This document shows, piece after piece, positions 37,661 to 47,272 of a stretch of 64,000 nt of DNA. This DNA is from Pseudomonas sp. PA15(2017) (GTDB lineage: Bacteria > Pseudomonadota > Gammaproteobacteria > Pseudomonadales > Pseudomonadaceae): assembly GCF_001945395.1 (NCBI RefSeq), contig NZ_MSXV01000044.1:200313-264312 (forward strand). Direction: 5' to 3'. Every line of letters begins with the position of its first letter. Positions within the stretch are counted from its first letter, which is position 1. Made by a program: the position numbers and the translations under genes. The notes under the pieces are model-generated. The model was not told the DNA's origin. It made no database searches and saw nothing but the letters and a program-made list of their open reading frames with translations.

Positions 37661-39043
37661 ATGCTCGACGCCATCCAGTGGGATTCCGACCTGATCCGCC
37701 GCTACGATCAAGCCGGCCCGCGCTACACCTCCTACCCGACCGCCGTGCAGTTCCACGACGGCGTCGGCTCATTCGACCTGCTGCACGCCCTGCGCGAGAG
37801 TCGCCGCGCCCTGCGTCCGCTGTCGCTGTACCTGCACCTGCCGTTCTGCGCCAACATCTGCTACTACTGCGCCTGCAACAAGGTCATCACCAAGGATCGC
37901 GGCCGCACCCAGCCGTACCTGCAAGCCCTGGAGCGGGAGATGGCGCTGATCGGCCTGCATGTCGACAAGCGCCAGCGCATCGAACAGCTGCACCTGGGCG
38001 GCGGCACCCCGACCTTTCTCAGCCATGACGAACTGCGCCAGCTGATGGGCAAGCTGCGCGAGCACTTCACACTGCTCGACGACGACTCCGGCGACTACAG
38101 CATCGAGATCGACCCGCGCGAGGCGGACTGGTCGACCATGGGCCTGCTGCGCGAGCTGGGTTTCAACCGCGTCAGCCTCGGCGTGCAGGACCTGGACCCC
38201 AACGTGCAGCGCGCCATCAACCGCCTGCAGAGCCTGGAAGAAACCCGCGCCATCATCGAGGCGGCGCGCACCCTGCAATTTCGCTCGGTGAACATCGACC
38301 TGATCTATGGCCTGCCGCTGCAGACGCCGGAGAATTTCGCCCGTACGGTGCAGCAGGTCATCGCCCTGCAGCCGGATCGTCTGTCGCTGTTCAACTACGC
38401 CCATCTGCCGGAGCGTTTCATGCCGCAACGGCGCATCGACAGCGGGCAGCTACCGAGCGCGGCAGCCAAGCTGGCCATGCTGCAGGGCAGCATCGAGCAG
38501 CTGGCCAGCGCGGGTTATCGCTATATCGGCATGGACCATTTCGCCCTGCCCGATGACGAGCTGGCCAGCGCCCAGGAAGACGGCAGCCTGCAGCGCAACT
38601 TCCAGGGCTATACCACCCACGGCCACTGCGACCTGATCGGTCTGGGCGTATCGTCGATCAGCCAGATCGGCGACCTGTACTGCCAGAACGGCTCGGACCT
38701 GGCCGCCTATCAGACCAGCCTGAACAATCGCCAGTTGGCGACCCAACGCGGCCTGGGCTGCAACGCTGACGATCGCATTCGCCGCGCCGTGATTCAGCAG
38801 CTGATCTGTCACTTCCAATTGGCGTTCGCGGATATCGAAGAGCATTTCGCCATCACTATGCCCAGCTACTTCGCGGACGCCTGGCCGGCGCTGCAGCAGT
38901 TGCACCGCGACGGTCTGATCGATTTGCGTGACAGCGGCATCGAGGTCCTGCCGGCGGGACGCCTGCTGGTGCGCTCGCTGTGCATGCTGTTCGACCGCTA
39001 CCTGGGCGAGACCAACCTGCAGCGTTTTTCGCGGGTGATCTGA
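37661..39043 (+). CDS. hemN: Oxygen-independent coproporphyrinogen III oxidase HemN
   Basis: The 460-residue radical-SAM enzyme decarboxylates coproporphyrinogen III in haem synthesis without oxygen. Its [4Fe-4S] cysteines are C63, C67 and C70 in FCANICYYCACNK. It also shows the HemN segments HLGGGTPTFLS, IEIDPREADW and NIDLIYGLPLQT, and a full C-terminal HemN domain. It supplies haem at low oxygen to the cbb3 oxidases encoded just upstream. Confidence 0.97.
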   Translation: MLDAIQWDSDLIRRYDQAGPRYTSYPTAVQFHDGVGSFDLLHALRESRRALRPLSLYLHLPFCANICYYCACNKVITKDRGRTQPYLQALEREMALIGLHVDKRQRIEQLHLGGGTPTFLSHDELRQLMGKLREHFTLLDDDSGDYSIEIDPREADWSTMGLLRELGFNRVSLGVQDLDPNVQRAINRLQSLEETRAIIEAARTLQFRSVNIDLIYGLPLQTPENFARTVQQVIALQPDRLSLFNYAHLPERFMPQRRIDSGQLPSAAAKLAMLQGSIEQLASAGYRYIGMDHFALPDDELASAQEDGSLQRNFQGYTTHGHCDLIGLGVSSISQIGDLYCQNGSDLAAYQTSLNNRQLATQRGLGCNADDRIRRAVIQQLICHFQLAFADIEEHFAITMPSYFADAWPALQQLHRDGLIDLRDSGIEVLPAGRLLVRSLCMLFDRYLGETNLQRFSRVI

Positions 39044-39075
39044 GTGCGTCGCGGCGTGACCGACGAACCTGCCGA

Positions 39076-39558
39076 TCAGCTGCTCATCAGCGACGACACG
39101 GTGGCACTCTGCTGTTGGCTGAGGCCCGAATCTCTCATCGCCTTGACCAATTGAGCGCTGGCAGAGCTGAGTGCACCGCTGATGGAGCTGACTTGGTTCT
39201 GCAGGGCCTGAACACTGGCCTGCCGCGTCTCGTCGTCCGTATCGCTTTGCATGATCGCCTGCAACTCGGCCATTTTCTGCGCGAGTTGCATCTTCAACTC
39301 ACGAATCATCTTCAGAAGTTCCTTGATGGTCATAGGCAAATCGCTTTCATCGATATCTTTATTCTTGTCCTTCTCCTTGGATCGCGCCAGACCTTCCATC
39401 GACAAGGTGATTTTGACGCCAGGCTCTGCAGCTACGCTGGCTAGCGGCACGGCTACAACGGCTTGATCGCTGGTTTCAGCAGGTGCAGGGGCGGCAGCCA
39501 GCGCTGAGCTGGCCAGCGAGGTATTGCGCTCGACCGAAACGGGGGTATCCACACGCAT
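39076..39558 (-). CDS. Hypothetical coiled-coil protein (160 aa)
   Basis: The start at 39558 is chosen because AAGGAG lies eight bases upstream. The N-terminal 60 residues are Ala/Ser/Val-rich and probably disordered. The middle is highly charged ([20 protein letters not shown]) and leads into a long amphipathic helix ([20 protein letters not shown]) and a Ser/Gln-rich helix, so a coiled coil is likely. No signal peptide or membrane helix is seen. I recognise no family. It lies antisense between hemN and anr. Confidence 0.65.
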   Translation of the reverse strand: MRVDTPVSVERNTSLASSALAAAPAPAETSDQAVVAVPLASVAAEPGVKITLSMEGLARSKEKDKNKDIDESDLPMTIKELLKMIRELKMQLAQKMAELQAIMQSDTDDETRQASVQALQNQVSSISGALSSASAQLVKAMRDSGLSQQQSATVSSLMSS

Positions 39559-39703
39559 CAGCAATTCTCCTTTTCCGTTCACTACTCGGTTCAAGTCTAT
39601 CGGCAGGCACGTGCGACACTTGAGCCCCCTGCGGCAGGTGGCCGCGCACCCCTCTGGTGCGTTACCCTTACGACTTCTGAGTGATTACCTAGGGATAAGG
39701 GCG

Positions 39704-40438
39704 ATGTCCGAAAGCATCAAGCTGCGTACTACTCACCAGGCACACTGCAAGGACTGCAGCCTCGCCAGCCTCTGCCTGCCCCTTTCGCTGGATCTCGAAG
39801 ACATGGACGCGCTCGACGATATCGTCAAACGCGGCCGTCCCCTGAAAAAAGGCGAGTTCCTGTTCCGCCAGGGTGACACCTTCAACTCGGTGTTCGCCGT
39901 ACGCTCCGGCGCGCTGAAAACGTTCAGCCTGAGCGACGCCGGCGAGGAGCAGATCACCGGCTTCCACCTGCCTAGCGAACTGGTCGGCCTGTCCGGCATG
40001 GACACCGAGCTGTATCCGGTATCGGCCCAGGCACTGGAAACCACTTCGGTCTGCGAAATCCCCTTCGAGCGCCTCGACGAACTGTCGGTGAGCCTGCCCC
40101 AGCTGCGCCGCCAGTTGATGCGCGTGATGAGCCGCGAAATTCGTGACGACCAGCAAATGATGTTGCTGCTCTCCAAGAAGACCGCCGACGAGCGCATCGC
40201 CACCTTTCTGGTCAACCTGTCCGCGCGCTTCAGCGCCCGTGGCTTCTCGGCCAACCAGTTCCGCCTGTCGATGTCGCGCAACGAGATCGGCAATCACCTG
40301 GGCCTGGCCGTGGAAACCGTCTCGCGGGTGTTCACACGCTTCCAGCAGAGCAACCTGATCGAGGCCGAAGGCAAGGAAGTGCATATTCTCGACCCGATCG
40401 AGCTGTGCGCCCTGGCAGGTGGTAACCTTAAAGGCTGA
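39704..40438 (+). CDS. anr: Anaerobic regulator ANR (FNR family)
   Basis: The 244-residue protein has the FNR oxygen-sensing cysteines C15, C18, C24 and C117. A cyclic-nucleotide-binding-like domain spans about 35–145, and a helix-turn-helix near 190–215 contains [20 protein letters not shown], whose E..SR recognition contacts TTGAT half-sites. It senses oxygen loss through its [4Fe-4S] cluster and would activate the first ccoNOQP operon and hemN through the sites described above. Confidence 0.97.
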   Translation: MSESIKLRTTHQAHCKDCSLASLCLPLSLDLEDMDALDDIVKRGRPLKKGEFLFRQGDTFNSVFAVRSGALKTFSLSDAGEEQITGFHLPSELVGLSGMDTELYPVSAQALETTSVCEIPFERLDELSVSLPQLRRQLMRVMSREIRDDQQMMLLLSKKTADERIATFLVNLSARFSARGFSANQFRLSMSRNEIGNHLGLAVETVSRVFTRFQQSNLIEAEGKEVHILDPIELCALAGGNLKG

Positions 40439-40464
40439 TACCCCCGTTAAGGATTCACCCAGCC

Positions 40465-41013
40465 ATGATCTTTGATGAATTCACCATCAAGACCCTTATC
40501 CGCCCGGTCAACGACTTCCCCAAACCGGGCGTGGTATTTCGCGACATCACGCCGCTGTTCCAGTCCCCTCGTGCCCTGCGCATGGTCATCGACAGCCTGA
40601 TCCAGCGCTACGTCGAAGCGGACTTCAGCCACGTCGGCGCCATGGATGCACGGGGTTTTCTGATCGGATCGATTCTCTCCTACGAGCTGAACAAGCCGCT
40701 GGTGCTGTTTCGCAAGCAGGGCAAGCTGCCGGCTGACGTGCTCAGCCAGGGCTACCAGACCGAATACGGCGAGGCCTTCCTGGAGGCCCACGCCGACAGT
40801 CTGTGCGAAGGCGACAAGGTACTGATCGTCGACGACCTGATCGCCACTGGCGGCACGCTCCTGGCTGCCGTGCAACTGGTCAAGCGCATGGGCGCCGAAC
40901 TGTATGAAGCGGCCGCGATCATCGACCTGCCGGAGCTAGGCGGCTCGCGCAAACTGCAGGACATGGGCATCCCCACCTACAGCCTGACGGCTTTCACCCT
41001 CGACGAGCGCTGA
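40465..41013 (+). CDS. apt: Adenine phosphoribosyltransferase
   Basis: The 182-residue enzyme converts adenine and PRPP to AMP in purine salvage. The PRPP-binding loop [17 protein letters not shown] (about 127–143) and the N-terminal [18 protein letters not shown] are typical. It follows anr by 26 bases, as in related genomes, and is the last gene of the conserved block before the organosulfur island. Confidence 0.97.
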   Translation: MIFDEFTIKTLIRPVNDFPKPGVVFRDITPLFQSPRALRMVIDSLIQRYVEADFSHVGAMDARGFLIGSILSYELNKPLVLFRKQGKLPADVLSQGYQTEYGEAFLEAHADSLCEGDKVLIVDDLIATGGTLLAAVQLVKRMGAELYEAAAIIDLPELGGSRKLQDMGIPTYSLTAFTLDER

Positions 41014-41031
41014 GAGCGCCTTCCGGCAACG

Positions 41032-41071
41032 CGCCCATCGACGAGCGAAACGCTCGCTCAACCGATGGGCG
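41032..41071 (+). terminator. Hairpin after apt
   Basis: CGCCCATCG and CGATGGGCG form an outer stem, with an inner CGAGCG…CGCTCG stem, beginning 18 bases after the apt stop. No T run follows on the plus strand. It lies between apt and the convergent binding-protein gene and may serve both. Confidence 0.5.
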
Positions 41072-41159
41072 TCTGCCCCCCGCTCTCCGATGTGTTTTTC
41101 CGCGCCCTCGGCCCATCTGGACCTGAGGACCGGTATCCATCGAGCGCCAGGATCTTTAC

Positions 41160-42113
41160 TCATTGCGCCCGGGCGGTGGCCGGTTGCAAGGTCGAGGTGA
41201 AGGAGCTGTCGAACAGCCGCTCGGCCGGATACCCCTTCACCAGCCCCAGACCGGCGAAAAAATCGACGGTCTGTTGCGCCTGCTCGATGGCTGCCGGCGT
41301 TACCGGGCCGATGTCGGTGCGGGCACGGGCGAACCAGGCACGGGCGACGGATTCGTTAGCGCGGGTGTGCTTGGCCCAGGCGCTGGCGTAGGCGTCGGTG
41401 TGGGCCGGGTTGGCCAGCGCCCATTCACGGGCACGTTTCAGGCGCTGCAGAAAGTCGCCGATGATCGCGCGTTTGCCGGCCAGAGCCTTGTCGCTGGCGA
41501 CGGCGAAGCTCTGCGCGGGGATCAGCCCCTCGGCAGTGGTCAGCACGCGGGCGCCGTGGCGCTCGGCCTGGGTGACGTAGGGCTCCCAGGTGGCGATCAC
41601 GTCCACCGAACCGCCCTCCAGTGCATGGGAGGCATCGAGCGCGCTCAGGTAGCTCAACTGCAGATCGTCCCGGGCGATACCCTCACGGTCCAGCGCGGTG
41701 AACAGCAGTTGCTGGCTCCAGGAACCCTTCCACACGGCAGCGCGCTTGCCGCGCAAATCCGCCAGGTTGCGAATCGGCGAGTCCTCGCGCACCAAGATGG
41801 CCACGCCTTGCAGATTCTGTTTGGTTACCGCCACCACCTTGATGGGCGCGCCCAGAGCGCCGAGAAACAACGGCGGCGCATCGCCGAGCAAGCCCAGGTC
41901 GAGGCTGCCGACATTCAGTGCCTCGGCGACCGGCGAGCCCGCGGTGAACTGCTTCCAGTCGACCTCATAGGGCACGTCATCGAGCACGCCGGCAGCCTCC
42001 ATGACGGTACGGGTGTTGTAACTCTGGTCACCGATGACCAGGGTCTCGGCCAGAGCGGAGACCGAAACCAGCGCGGTGGCCGTGGCCAGCGCCAGACAGC
42101 GAAAGATGCGCAT
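41160..42113 (-). CDS. Aliphatic sulfonate-type ABC substrate-binding protein (SsuA/TauA-like, 317 aa)
   Basis: The precursor starts MRIFRCLALATATALVSVSA and has a signal peptide cut near ALAE. The mature part has the NitT/TauT binding-protein plan: LVIGDQSYNTRTVMEAAGVL, SPVAEALNVGSLDLGLLGDA, DLRGKRAAVWKGSWSQQLL and VIATWEPYVTQAERHG. It would capture an organosulfur compound in the periplasm. It is third in a minus-strand operon behind a monooxygenase and another binding protein, and no permease is in that operon. The permease and ATPase at 50532–52154 could serve it. Confidence 0.85.
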   Translation of the reverse strand: MRIFRCLALATATALVSVSALAETLVIGDQSYNTRTVMEAAGVLDDVPYEVDWKQFTAGSPVAEALNVGSLDLGLLGDAPPLFLGALGAPIKVVAVTKQNLQGVAILVREDSPIRNLADLRGKRAAVWKGSWSQQLLFTALDREGIARDDLQLSYLSALDASHALEGGSVDVIATWEPYVTQAERHGARVLTTAEGLIPAQSFAVASDKALAGKRAIIGDFLQRLKRAREWALANPAHTDAYASAWAKHTRANESVARAWFARARTDIGPVTPAAIEQAQQTVDFFAGLGLVKGYPAERLFDSSFTSTLQPATARAQ

Positions 42114-42186
42114 GTGGAGATGTCCTGTGGTATGGGCTGTCGATCCGCGCGCGCGGTCTCGTGAGTGATGGCCAGCGAATTGAGGG

Positions 42187-43131
42187 TTAATCAAAGGCCT
42201 TGTCGAATGACGTGTCGATGATCCTGCTGGTGTCGACTTTCTGTTTCAGCGTACCGGTCTCTATGAGGAAGTCAGCGGTCTCCTGATAGTCGCGCGCAGC
42301 CTGCTCGTCGACCGGGCCGATGGTCATGTTGGCGTGGCCGATCCAGTTGCGAGATACCGCCTGATCCAGGTTGGCCTTCTTGGCCCACAGATCGGCGTAG
42401 TCCTCCTTGTTAGCCTCGACCCAGGCGCGGGCTTTCTGCAAGCGGCCAAGGAAGTCGGCGATGGCGGCGCGCTTGGGCTCGATCGATTCGGCGTTGGCGG
42501 CGATGCTCGACAGCCCCGGCATCAGCCCCTTGGCGGTAATGATTGGCTTGGCACCAGAGAACAGGGTTTGCTGTGAGATATAGGGCTCCCACACAGGGAA
42601 GGCATCGATGCTGCCTTGGGGAAAGGCAGCCGCCGCATCGATGGGCATCAGTTTGACGAACTCGATGTAATCCTGGGGCAGACCGGCCTTTTCCAGCGCA
42701 CGCAAGGTCAGTTGCTGGCTCCAGGCGCCGGGCCAGTAGGCGACCTTCTTACCCTTGAGGTCTTCGATGGTTTTGACGGTGGAGTCCTTCGGCACCAGCA
42801 AGGCGATGGTGTCCGGGTTCTGCCGCGACACGCCGATCAGCTTGACCGGCGCGCCTTTGGCAGCCAGGAAGATGAAGCCCGAGTCACCGAGAAAACCAAG
42901 GTCGACGGCGCCTGCCTCCAGCGCCTCGGCGACCGGGGCGGCGGACTGGAAGTGCTTCCAGTCCACGCTGTACGGCGCGCCTTCCAATACGCCGGAAGCC
43001 TCCACCGAGGCGCGCACGTTGTAGTAGTTCTGATCACCAATGCGCAGCACCGTTGGGTCTGCGGCGTGTGCCAGGGGCGCAGCCACGGCGATGGTCGCCA
43101 GGCTGCGACGTAACAGGGAAAGCAGTTTCAT
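42187..43131 (-). CDS. Aliphatic sulfonate-type ABC substrate-binding protein (SsuA/TauA-like, 314 aa)
   Basis: The start at 43131 gives MKLLSLLRRSLATIAVAAPL with cleavage after AHA. The mature protein parallels its neighbour: VLRIGDQNYYNVRASVEASG, AAPVAEALEAGAVDLGFLGD, DLKGKKVAYWPGAWSQQL and AFPVWEPYIS. The two proteins look like an old tandem duplication that has since diverged, probably for different ligands. It lies 16 bases after the SsuD-like monooxygenase gene and 73 bases before the second binding-protein gene. Confidence 0.87.
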   Translation of the reverse strand: MKLLSLLRRSLATIAVAAPLAHAADPTVLRIGDQNYYNVRASVEASGVLEGAPYSVDWKHFQSAAPVAEALEAGAVDLGFLGDSGFIFLAAKGAPVKLIGVSRQNPDTIALLVPKDSTVKTIEDLKGKKVAYWPGAWSQQLTLRALEKAGLPQDYIEFVKLMPIDAAAAFPQGSIDAFPVWEPYISQQTLFSGAKPIITAKGLMPGLSSIAANAESIEPKRAAIADFLGRLQKARAWVEANKEDYADLWAKKANLDQAVSRNWIGHANMTIGPVDEQAARDYQETADFLIETGTLKQKVDTSRIIDTSFDKAFD

Positions 43132-43147
43132 TGGGCAATCTCCAGAG

Positions 43148-44233
43148 TCAGCCGGCCCGGCGCTGTTGCAGGGTGGCGATATGTTCACGAATTGCCGGGA
43201 TCAGGCCCCGACCGTAGAGTTCGGCGTCGTCCAGGGGATCGAAACCGCGAATCAGAAAGGTGGACGCGCCGTGCTGCCAGTAGCGGCCGAGCGACGCGGC
43301 GACCTGCTCGGCGGTGCCGACCAGCGCGGTGGAATTCCACTGCGCGCCGGTCAGGCGGGCCACGCCGGTCCACAACCGCTCGTCCAGCACCTCGCCGCGC
43401 TGCGCGGCGGCCAGCAGGCGCTGTGAGCCGGTATTGGCTGGCGCATGCTCGTTGATCGGCAGGCCAAGACGAGTACGGTTCTCGCGAATGCGTTCGAGAA
43501 GCTCGGCCGCGCGCTTCCAGGCGCCCTCCTCGGTATCGGCGATGATCGGCCGGAAGGAAACCGACACCCGCGGGCTGCGCCCCTGGCGCTGGGCTGCGGC
43601 GCGCACCTGCTGCACGTGCTCGGCGAAGTCGGCGAGCGGCTCACCCCATAGCATGTAGGTGTCGGCGTGCCGCGCCGCCACCTGGATGGCAGCAGGCGAG
43701 GAACCACTGAAATAGATCGGGATGTGCGGCTTCTGCCGGGTGCGCACGCTGGGCAGCGCACCCTTGAAGCGGTAGTAGTGTCCGTGGTGATCGACCGGCG
43801 CCTGGGCGGTCCAGATCGCCTTGAGGGCGTCCAGGTATTCGTCGGTGCGTGCGTAACGTTGATCATGGTCGAGCCAATCGCCGTCGCGCTGCTGATCGGC
43901 ATCGCTGCCGCCGCTGATCACGTTGAGCGCCAGGCGCCCATCGCTGAACTGATCCAGGGTCGCCAGTTGGCGGGCCGCGAGCGGTGGCGCGATCACCCCG
44001 GGCCGATAGGCCAGCAGGATGCCCAGGCGTTCGGTGGCGGCGGCGATGAACGAGCTGACCACCGCACCCTCGGCGCCATTGGAAAAGTAACCGACCAGGG
44101 CGCGGTCGAAACCCGCGCGCTCATGGGCCTGGGCGAAACGCCGGACGAAGTCGGCATCTACCGCATCGCCAAGTGGCTGGTCCACTTCCGAACTGGGGGT
44201 GGCGGTGATCATGCCGATGATTTCCACGCTCAT
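43148..44233 (-). CDS. FMNH2-dependent monooxygenase, SsuD-like (361 aa)
   Basis: The luciferase-like barrel shows the SsuD-family pattern: LLAYRPGVIAPPLAARQLAT, LDQFSDGRLALNVISGGSDA, DWLDHDQRYARTDEYLDALK and PIYFSGSSPAAIQVAARHAD. Such enzymes use reduced FMN and O2 to release sulfite from alkylsulfonates or related compounds. No flavin reductase gene (SsuE) is nearby. MSVEIIGMI at 44233 is the likely start. It leads the minus-strand operon and is divergent from the thiol dioxygenase gene. Confidence 0.9.
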   Translation of the reverse strand: MSVEIIGMITATPSSEVDQPLGDAVDADFVRRFAQAHERAGFDRALVGYFSNGAEGAVVSSFIAAATERLGILLAYRPGVIAPPLAARQLATLDQFSDGRLALNVISGGSDADQQRDGDWLDHDQRYARTDEYLDALKAIWTAQAPVDHHGHYYRFKGALPSVRTRQKPHIPIYFSGSSPAAIQVAARHADTYMLWGEPLADFAEHVQQVRAAAQRQGRSPRVSVSFRPIIADTEEGAWKRAAELLERIRENRTRLGLPINEHAPANTGSQRLLAAAQRGEVLDERLWTGVARLTGAQWNSTALVGTAEQVAASLGRYWQHGASTFLIRGFDPLDDAELYGRGLIPAIREHIATLQQRRAG

Positions 44234-44500
44234 GTCGCGCTCCTGAGTATGTTGGGCAGGCGCCAGCACGACAGAGCATTTTCTTTATAAAAGCGCGTCC
44301 GTGCCTAACTAATGCTTATAACGCTACGCAAGCGGCATTCAATTAGGAAATTCATTTTAGTCATAACCTAATATGCATAAACAGCAGTTGAGACTTTCAT
44401 CGCTTCGCGGCTCGAAGGCTTGCTCCAAGAAAATGGCTACCGAGCGAAGGTGTGCCGCTGAAGCGCCAGCAGGCCCGCCTTATAAATTCTTAATTCGCAT

Positions 44501-44525
44501 ATTAGCTTATGAACAAATTGAATTT
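44501..44525 (+). promoter_or_regulatory. Degenerate copy of the shared organosulfur upstream element
   Basis: ATTAGCTTATGAAC then AAATTGAATTT resembles, with one extra base, the ATTAGCTTAGAAC…GACTTT element found before the genes at 48442 and 59391. It lies about 75 bases before the thiol dioxygenase start in the AT-rich 366-bp divergent region 44234–44599, which otherwise holds no gene. Confidence 0.4.
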
Positions 44526-44599
44526 TTATGAACATAAGCGGTTTGCTACCGTTACCGTTCGATGCCCTGCAGGGCTTAAGCAAACCACCGGATATCCGC

Positions 44600-45202
44600 A
44601 TGAGCGCCCACCCCAATCTGCAACGCCTGCGCCAGTTCGTCGATGCACTGGCGCAATTGCTCGACAGCTCACCCGCAGAACACGTGGTACTCGAGCACGG
44701 CGCTGGACTGCTGCATCAGCTGGTCAGTCACGACGACTGGCTGCCGCCTGCCTTCGCCCAGCCCGACCCGCAGCGCTATCAGCAATTTCTGCTGCACGCC
44801 GATACGCGCCAGCGCTTTTCCATCGTCAGCTTCGTCTGGGGGCCTGGCCAGAGCACGCCAGTGCACGATCACCGGGTCTGGGGCCTGATCGGCATGCTGC
44901 GCGGCGCCGAGCTGTCCCAGGGCTTCGTCCGCGATGCTGCCGGCTTGCGCCCCGAAGGACCGGCAGTGCGCCTGCAACCCGGCCAGGTGGAAGCCGTGTC
45001 CCCGCGCATCGGTGATATCCACCGGGTCAGCAACGCCTTCGACGATCGCACCTCCATCAGCATCCACGTCTACGGCGCCAACATCGGCGCGGTACGGCGC
45101 GCTGTTTACCTTGAGGACAGCAGCGAGAAGCCGTTCATTTCCGGCTATTCCAACAGCCTTCTTCCCAATCTCTGGGACCTGTCCAAAGAGAATCCTGCAT
45201 GA
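44600..45202 (+). CDS. Cupin thiol dioxygenase (cysteine or 3-mercaptopropionate dioxygenase type, 200 aa)
   Basis: The protein has the cupin iron triad H89, H91 (TPVHDHRVWG) and H141 (GDIHRVSN). A Ser-x-His-x-Tyr set follows (SIHVYG, about S154, H156 and Y158). Near residue 61–62 it reads RYQQFLLH. Gln here, in place of the Arg of eukaryotic cysteine dioxygenase, is the pattern of bacterial 3-mercaptopropionate dioxygenase, so that substrate is as likely as cysteine. It oxidises a thiol to a sulfinate with O2. The start at 44600 is preferred over an in-frame ATG at 44528. Its end overlaps the rhodanese gene. Confidence 0.88.
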   Translation: MSAHPNLQRLRQFVDALAQLLDSSPAEHVVLEHGAGLLHQLVSHDDWLPPAFAQPDPQRYQQFLLHADTRQRFSIVSFVWGPGQSTPVHDHRVWGLIGMLRGAELSQGFVRDAAGLRPEGPAVRLQPGQVEAVSPRIGDIHRVSNAFDDRTSISIHVYGANIGAVRRAVYLEDSSEKPFISGYSNSLLPNLWDLSKENPA

Positions 45203-46782
45203 GCCAGATCGCCACCCGTTCCTTCCACGCCATCCGCCAGGCCCTGCTCGTCAAGCAGGAAGTGGCGTTGATCGATGTCCGCGAAGAGGCGCCATTTGCC
45301 GAAGCGCATCCGTTGTTCGCGGCCAATATTCCGTTATCCAAGCTGGAACTGGAGGTCTATGCGCGCATCCCGCGGCGCGATACCGCCGTGACCCTCTATG
45401 ACGACGGCGAAGGCCTGGCAGAGCAAGCGGCCAACCGCCTGGCCGCACTGGGTTATAGCCAGGTGGCGCTGCTCGAAGGCGGCCTGGCCGGCTGGCGCGA
45501 TGCCGGTGGCGAGCTGTTTCGCGACGTCAACGTGCCGAGTAAGGCATTTGGCGAGCTGGTCGAGAGCGTGCGCCACACACCGTCGCTGGCTGCCGAAGAC
45601 GTCAAGGCTCTGCTCGATGCCAAGGCCGACGTGGTAGTGCTCGATGCCCGCCGCTTCGACGAATACCAGACCATGAGCATCCCTACCGGCATCAGCGTGC
45701 CGGGCGCCGAGCTGGTGCTGCGCGCCCGTGAACTGGCGCCCGATCCGGCCACCCGTATCGTGGTGAACTGTGCCGGTCGCACCCGCAGCATCATCGGCAC
45801 CCAGTCGCTGGTCAACGCCGGCCTGCCCAACCCGGTAGCGGCGCTGCGCAATGGCACCATCGGCTGGACCCTGGCTGGCCAGCAGCTGGAACACGGCCAG
45901 ACGCGGCGCTTCGGTGAGGTGAGCGAGCGCAATCATCAGCAGGCCGCGCAATCGGCACGCGCCGTGGCGAACGAGGCTGGCGTCGGCCGCGCCAGCCTGC
46001 AGGAGCTGGCACGCTGGCAGGCAGAGAGCGCCCGCACCACGTATCTGTTCGACGTGCGCACGCCGCAAGAGTACGAGGCCAGCCATCTGCCGGGCGCGCG
46101 CTCGACGCCAGGCGGCCAGTTGGTGCAGGAAACCGACCACTTCGCCAGCGTGCGCGGCGCCCGCCTGGTGCTCGCCGACGATGACGGCGTGCGCGCCAAC
46201 ATGAGCGCCTCCTGGCTGGCTCAGTTGGGCTGGGAAGTGCACGTGCTCGACGGCCTGCAGGACAGCGACTTCACCGCACGTGGCGCCTGGCAGCCACCAT
46301 TGCCAGCCCTGCCGCAACCCGCCGCCATCGATGCGCAGACGCTGGCCGCCTGGCAGGCCGAAGGCGACACGCTGGTGCTGGACTTCACTACCAGCGCCAA
46401 CCATGTCGCCCGGCATATCCCGGGCGCCTGGTGGGCATTGCGTTCGCAGCTGCCGCAAGCCCTGGAAAAACTGCCGGTGGCCAAACGCTATGTGCTCACC
46501 TGTGGCAGCAGCCTGCTGGCCCGCTTCGCGGTCAGCGAACTGGAGGAGCTGACCGGCAAGCCAGTGGCACTGCTCGAAGGCGGCACGGCGGCCTGGGTCG
46601 CTGCCGGCCTGCCGGTGGAGAGCGGCGACCAGCACCTGGCGGTACCCCGTAGCGACCGCTATCGCCGCCCGTACGAGGGCACCGACAACCCGCGCGAAGC
46701 CATGCAGGGCTACCTGGATTGGGAGTTCGGCCTGGTCGAGCAACTGGGCCGCGATGGGACCCATCACTTCCAGGTGATCTGA
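45199..46782 (+). CDS. Four-domain rhodanese-type sulfurtransferase (527 aa)
   Basis: Four rhodanese modules are arranged in tandem: about 1–105, 125–230, 265–360 and 375–480. Only the second (C191, in NCAGRTRSIIG) and the fourth (C435, in LTCGSSLLAR) keep the catalytic Cys. The first has DDGEGLA and the third DDDGVRA at the loop position. A C-terminal tail of about 45 residues contains YRRPYEGTDNPREAM. The ATG overlaps the thiol dioxygenase stop (ATGA), so the pair is coupled and probably handles sulfane sulfur or sulfinate-derived sulfite. Confidence 0.9.
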   Translation: MSQIATRSFHAIRQALLVKQEVALIDVREEAPFAEAHPLFAANIPLSKLELEVYARIPRRDTAVTLYDDGEGLAEQAANRLAALGYSQVALLEGGLAGWRDAGGELFRDVNVPSKAFGELVESVRHTPSLAAEDVKALLDAKADVVVLDARRFDEYQTMSIPTGISVPGAELVLRARELAPDPATRIVVNCAGRTRSIIGTQSLVNAGLPNPVAALRNGTIGWTLAGQQLEHGQTRRFGEVSERNHQQAAQSARAVANEAGVGRASLQELARWQAESARTTYLFDVRTPQEYEASHLPGARSTPGGQLVQETDHFASVRGARLVLADDDGVRANMSASWLAQLGWEVHVLDGLQDSDFTARGAWQPPLPALPQPAAIDAQTLAAWQAEGDTLVLDFTTSANHVARHIPGAWWALRSQLPQALEKLPVAKRYVLTCGSSLLARFAVSELEELTGKPVALLEGGTAAWVAAGLPVESGDQHLAVPRSDRYRRPYEGTDNPREAMQGYLDWEFGLVEQLGRDGTHHFQVI

Positions 46783-47272
46783 TCACCTGCTCATAACCTT
46801 TCAGTACAGGTTCGTCGATCTTGGCAGCTAAGTGGGGAGCGGCCGTTCGCTCCCATAGGGTGGACTGGTGATTATCTGTGGGAGCGGGCCATGCCCGCGA
46901 AAAAATCACGGGCATGGACTAGGGTCTGCTCCCATAAGTAAAGCAACGATGTCCGCTTCTGCTTTGTCGTGGCCGCTTCATGCGCAGACATCTTGAACAG
47001 GCCCTGAGAGGCTGAAAGCTGTACCAGGAGGCTCTCGTCGAGCCCCTTGTTCCTGCGCCTCGAGTTTTCCAATGGCCGCGGTAAATGCCCTGCGCTGCCA
47101 CCCTACCCGCTTACTTCGCGGCCACTACGCAAAAGCAGGCTGGCGATTCAGTGCTTTGCCAAACCGCCCCTGCCTTGCCGGTCGCACTGCCAAATCGATC
47201 CTTACTCTGGCTCGATCCAGCGAGTTATTCTATAGGCGTATTTTTTCCAACTCTTAATATGTGAGCGCAAAG
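46783..47272. other. Intergenic region rhodanese–LysR with a REP-like repeat
   Basis: A palindromic element at 46877–46934 (TGTGGGAGCGGGCCATGCCC … TCACGGGCATGGACTAGG…CTCCCA) is related to those at 10135 and 23814. The remaining sequence shows no gene that I can defend. The AT-rich end near 47225–47255 (TTATTCTATAGGCGTATTTTTT) is probably the LysR promoter. Confidence 0.5.
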
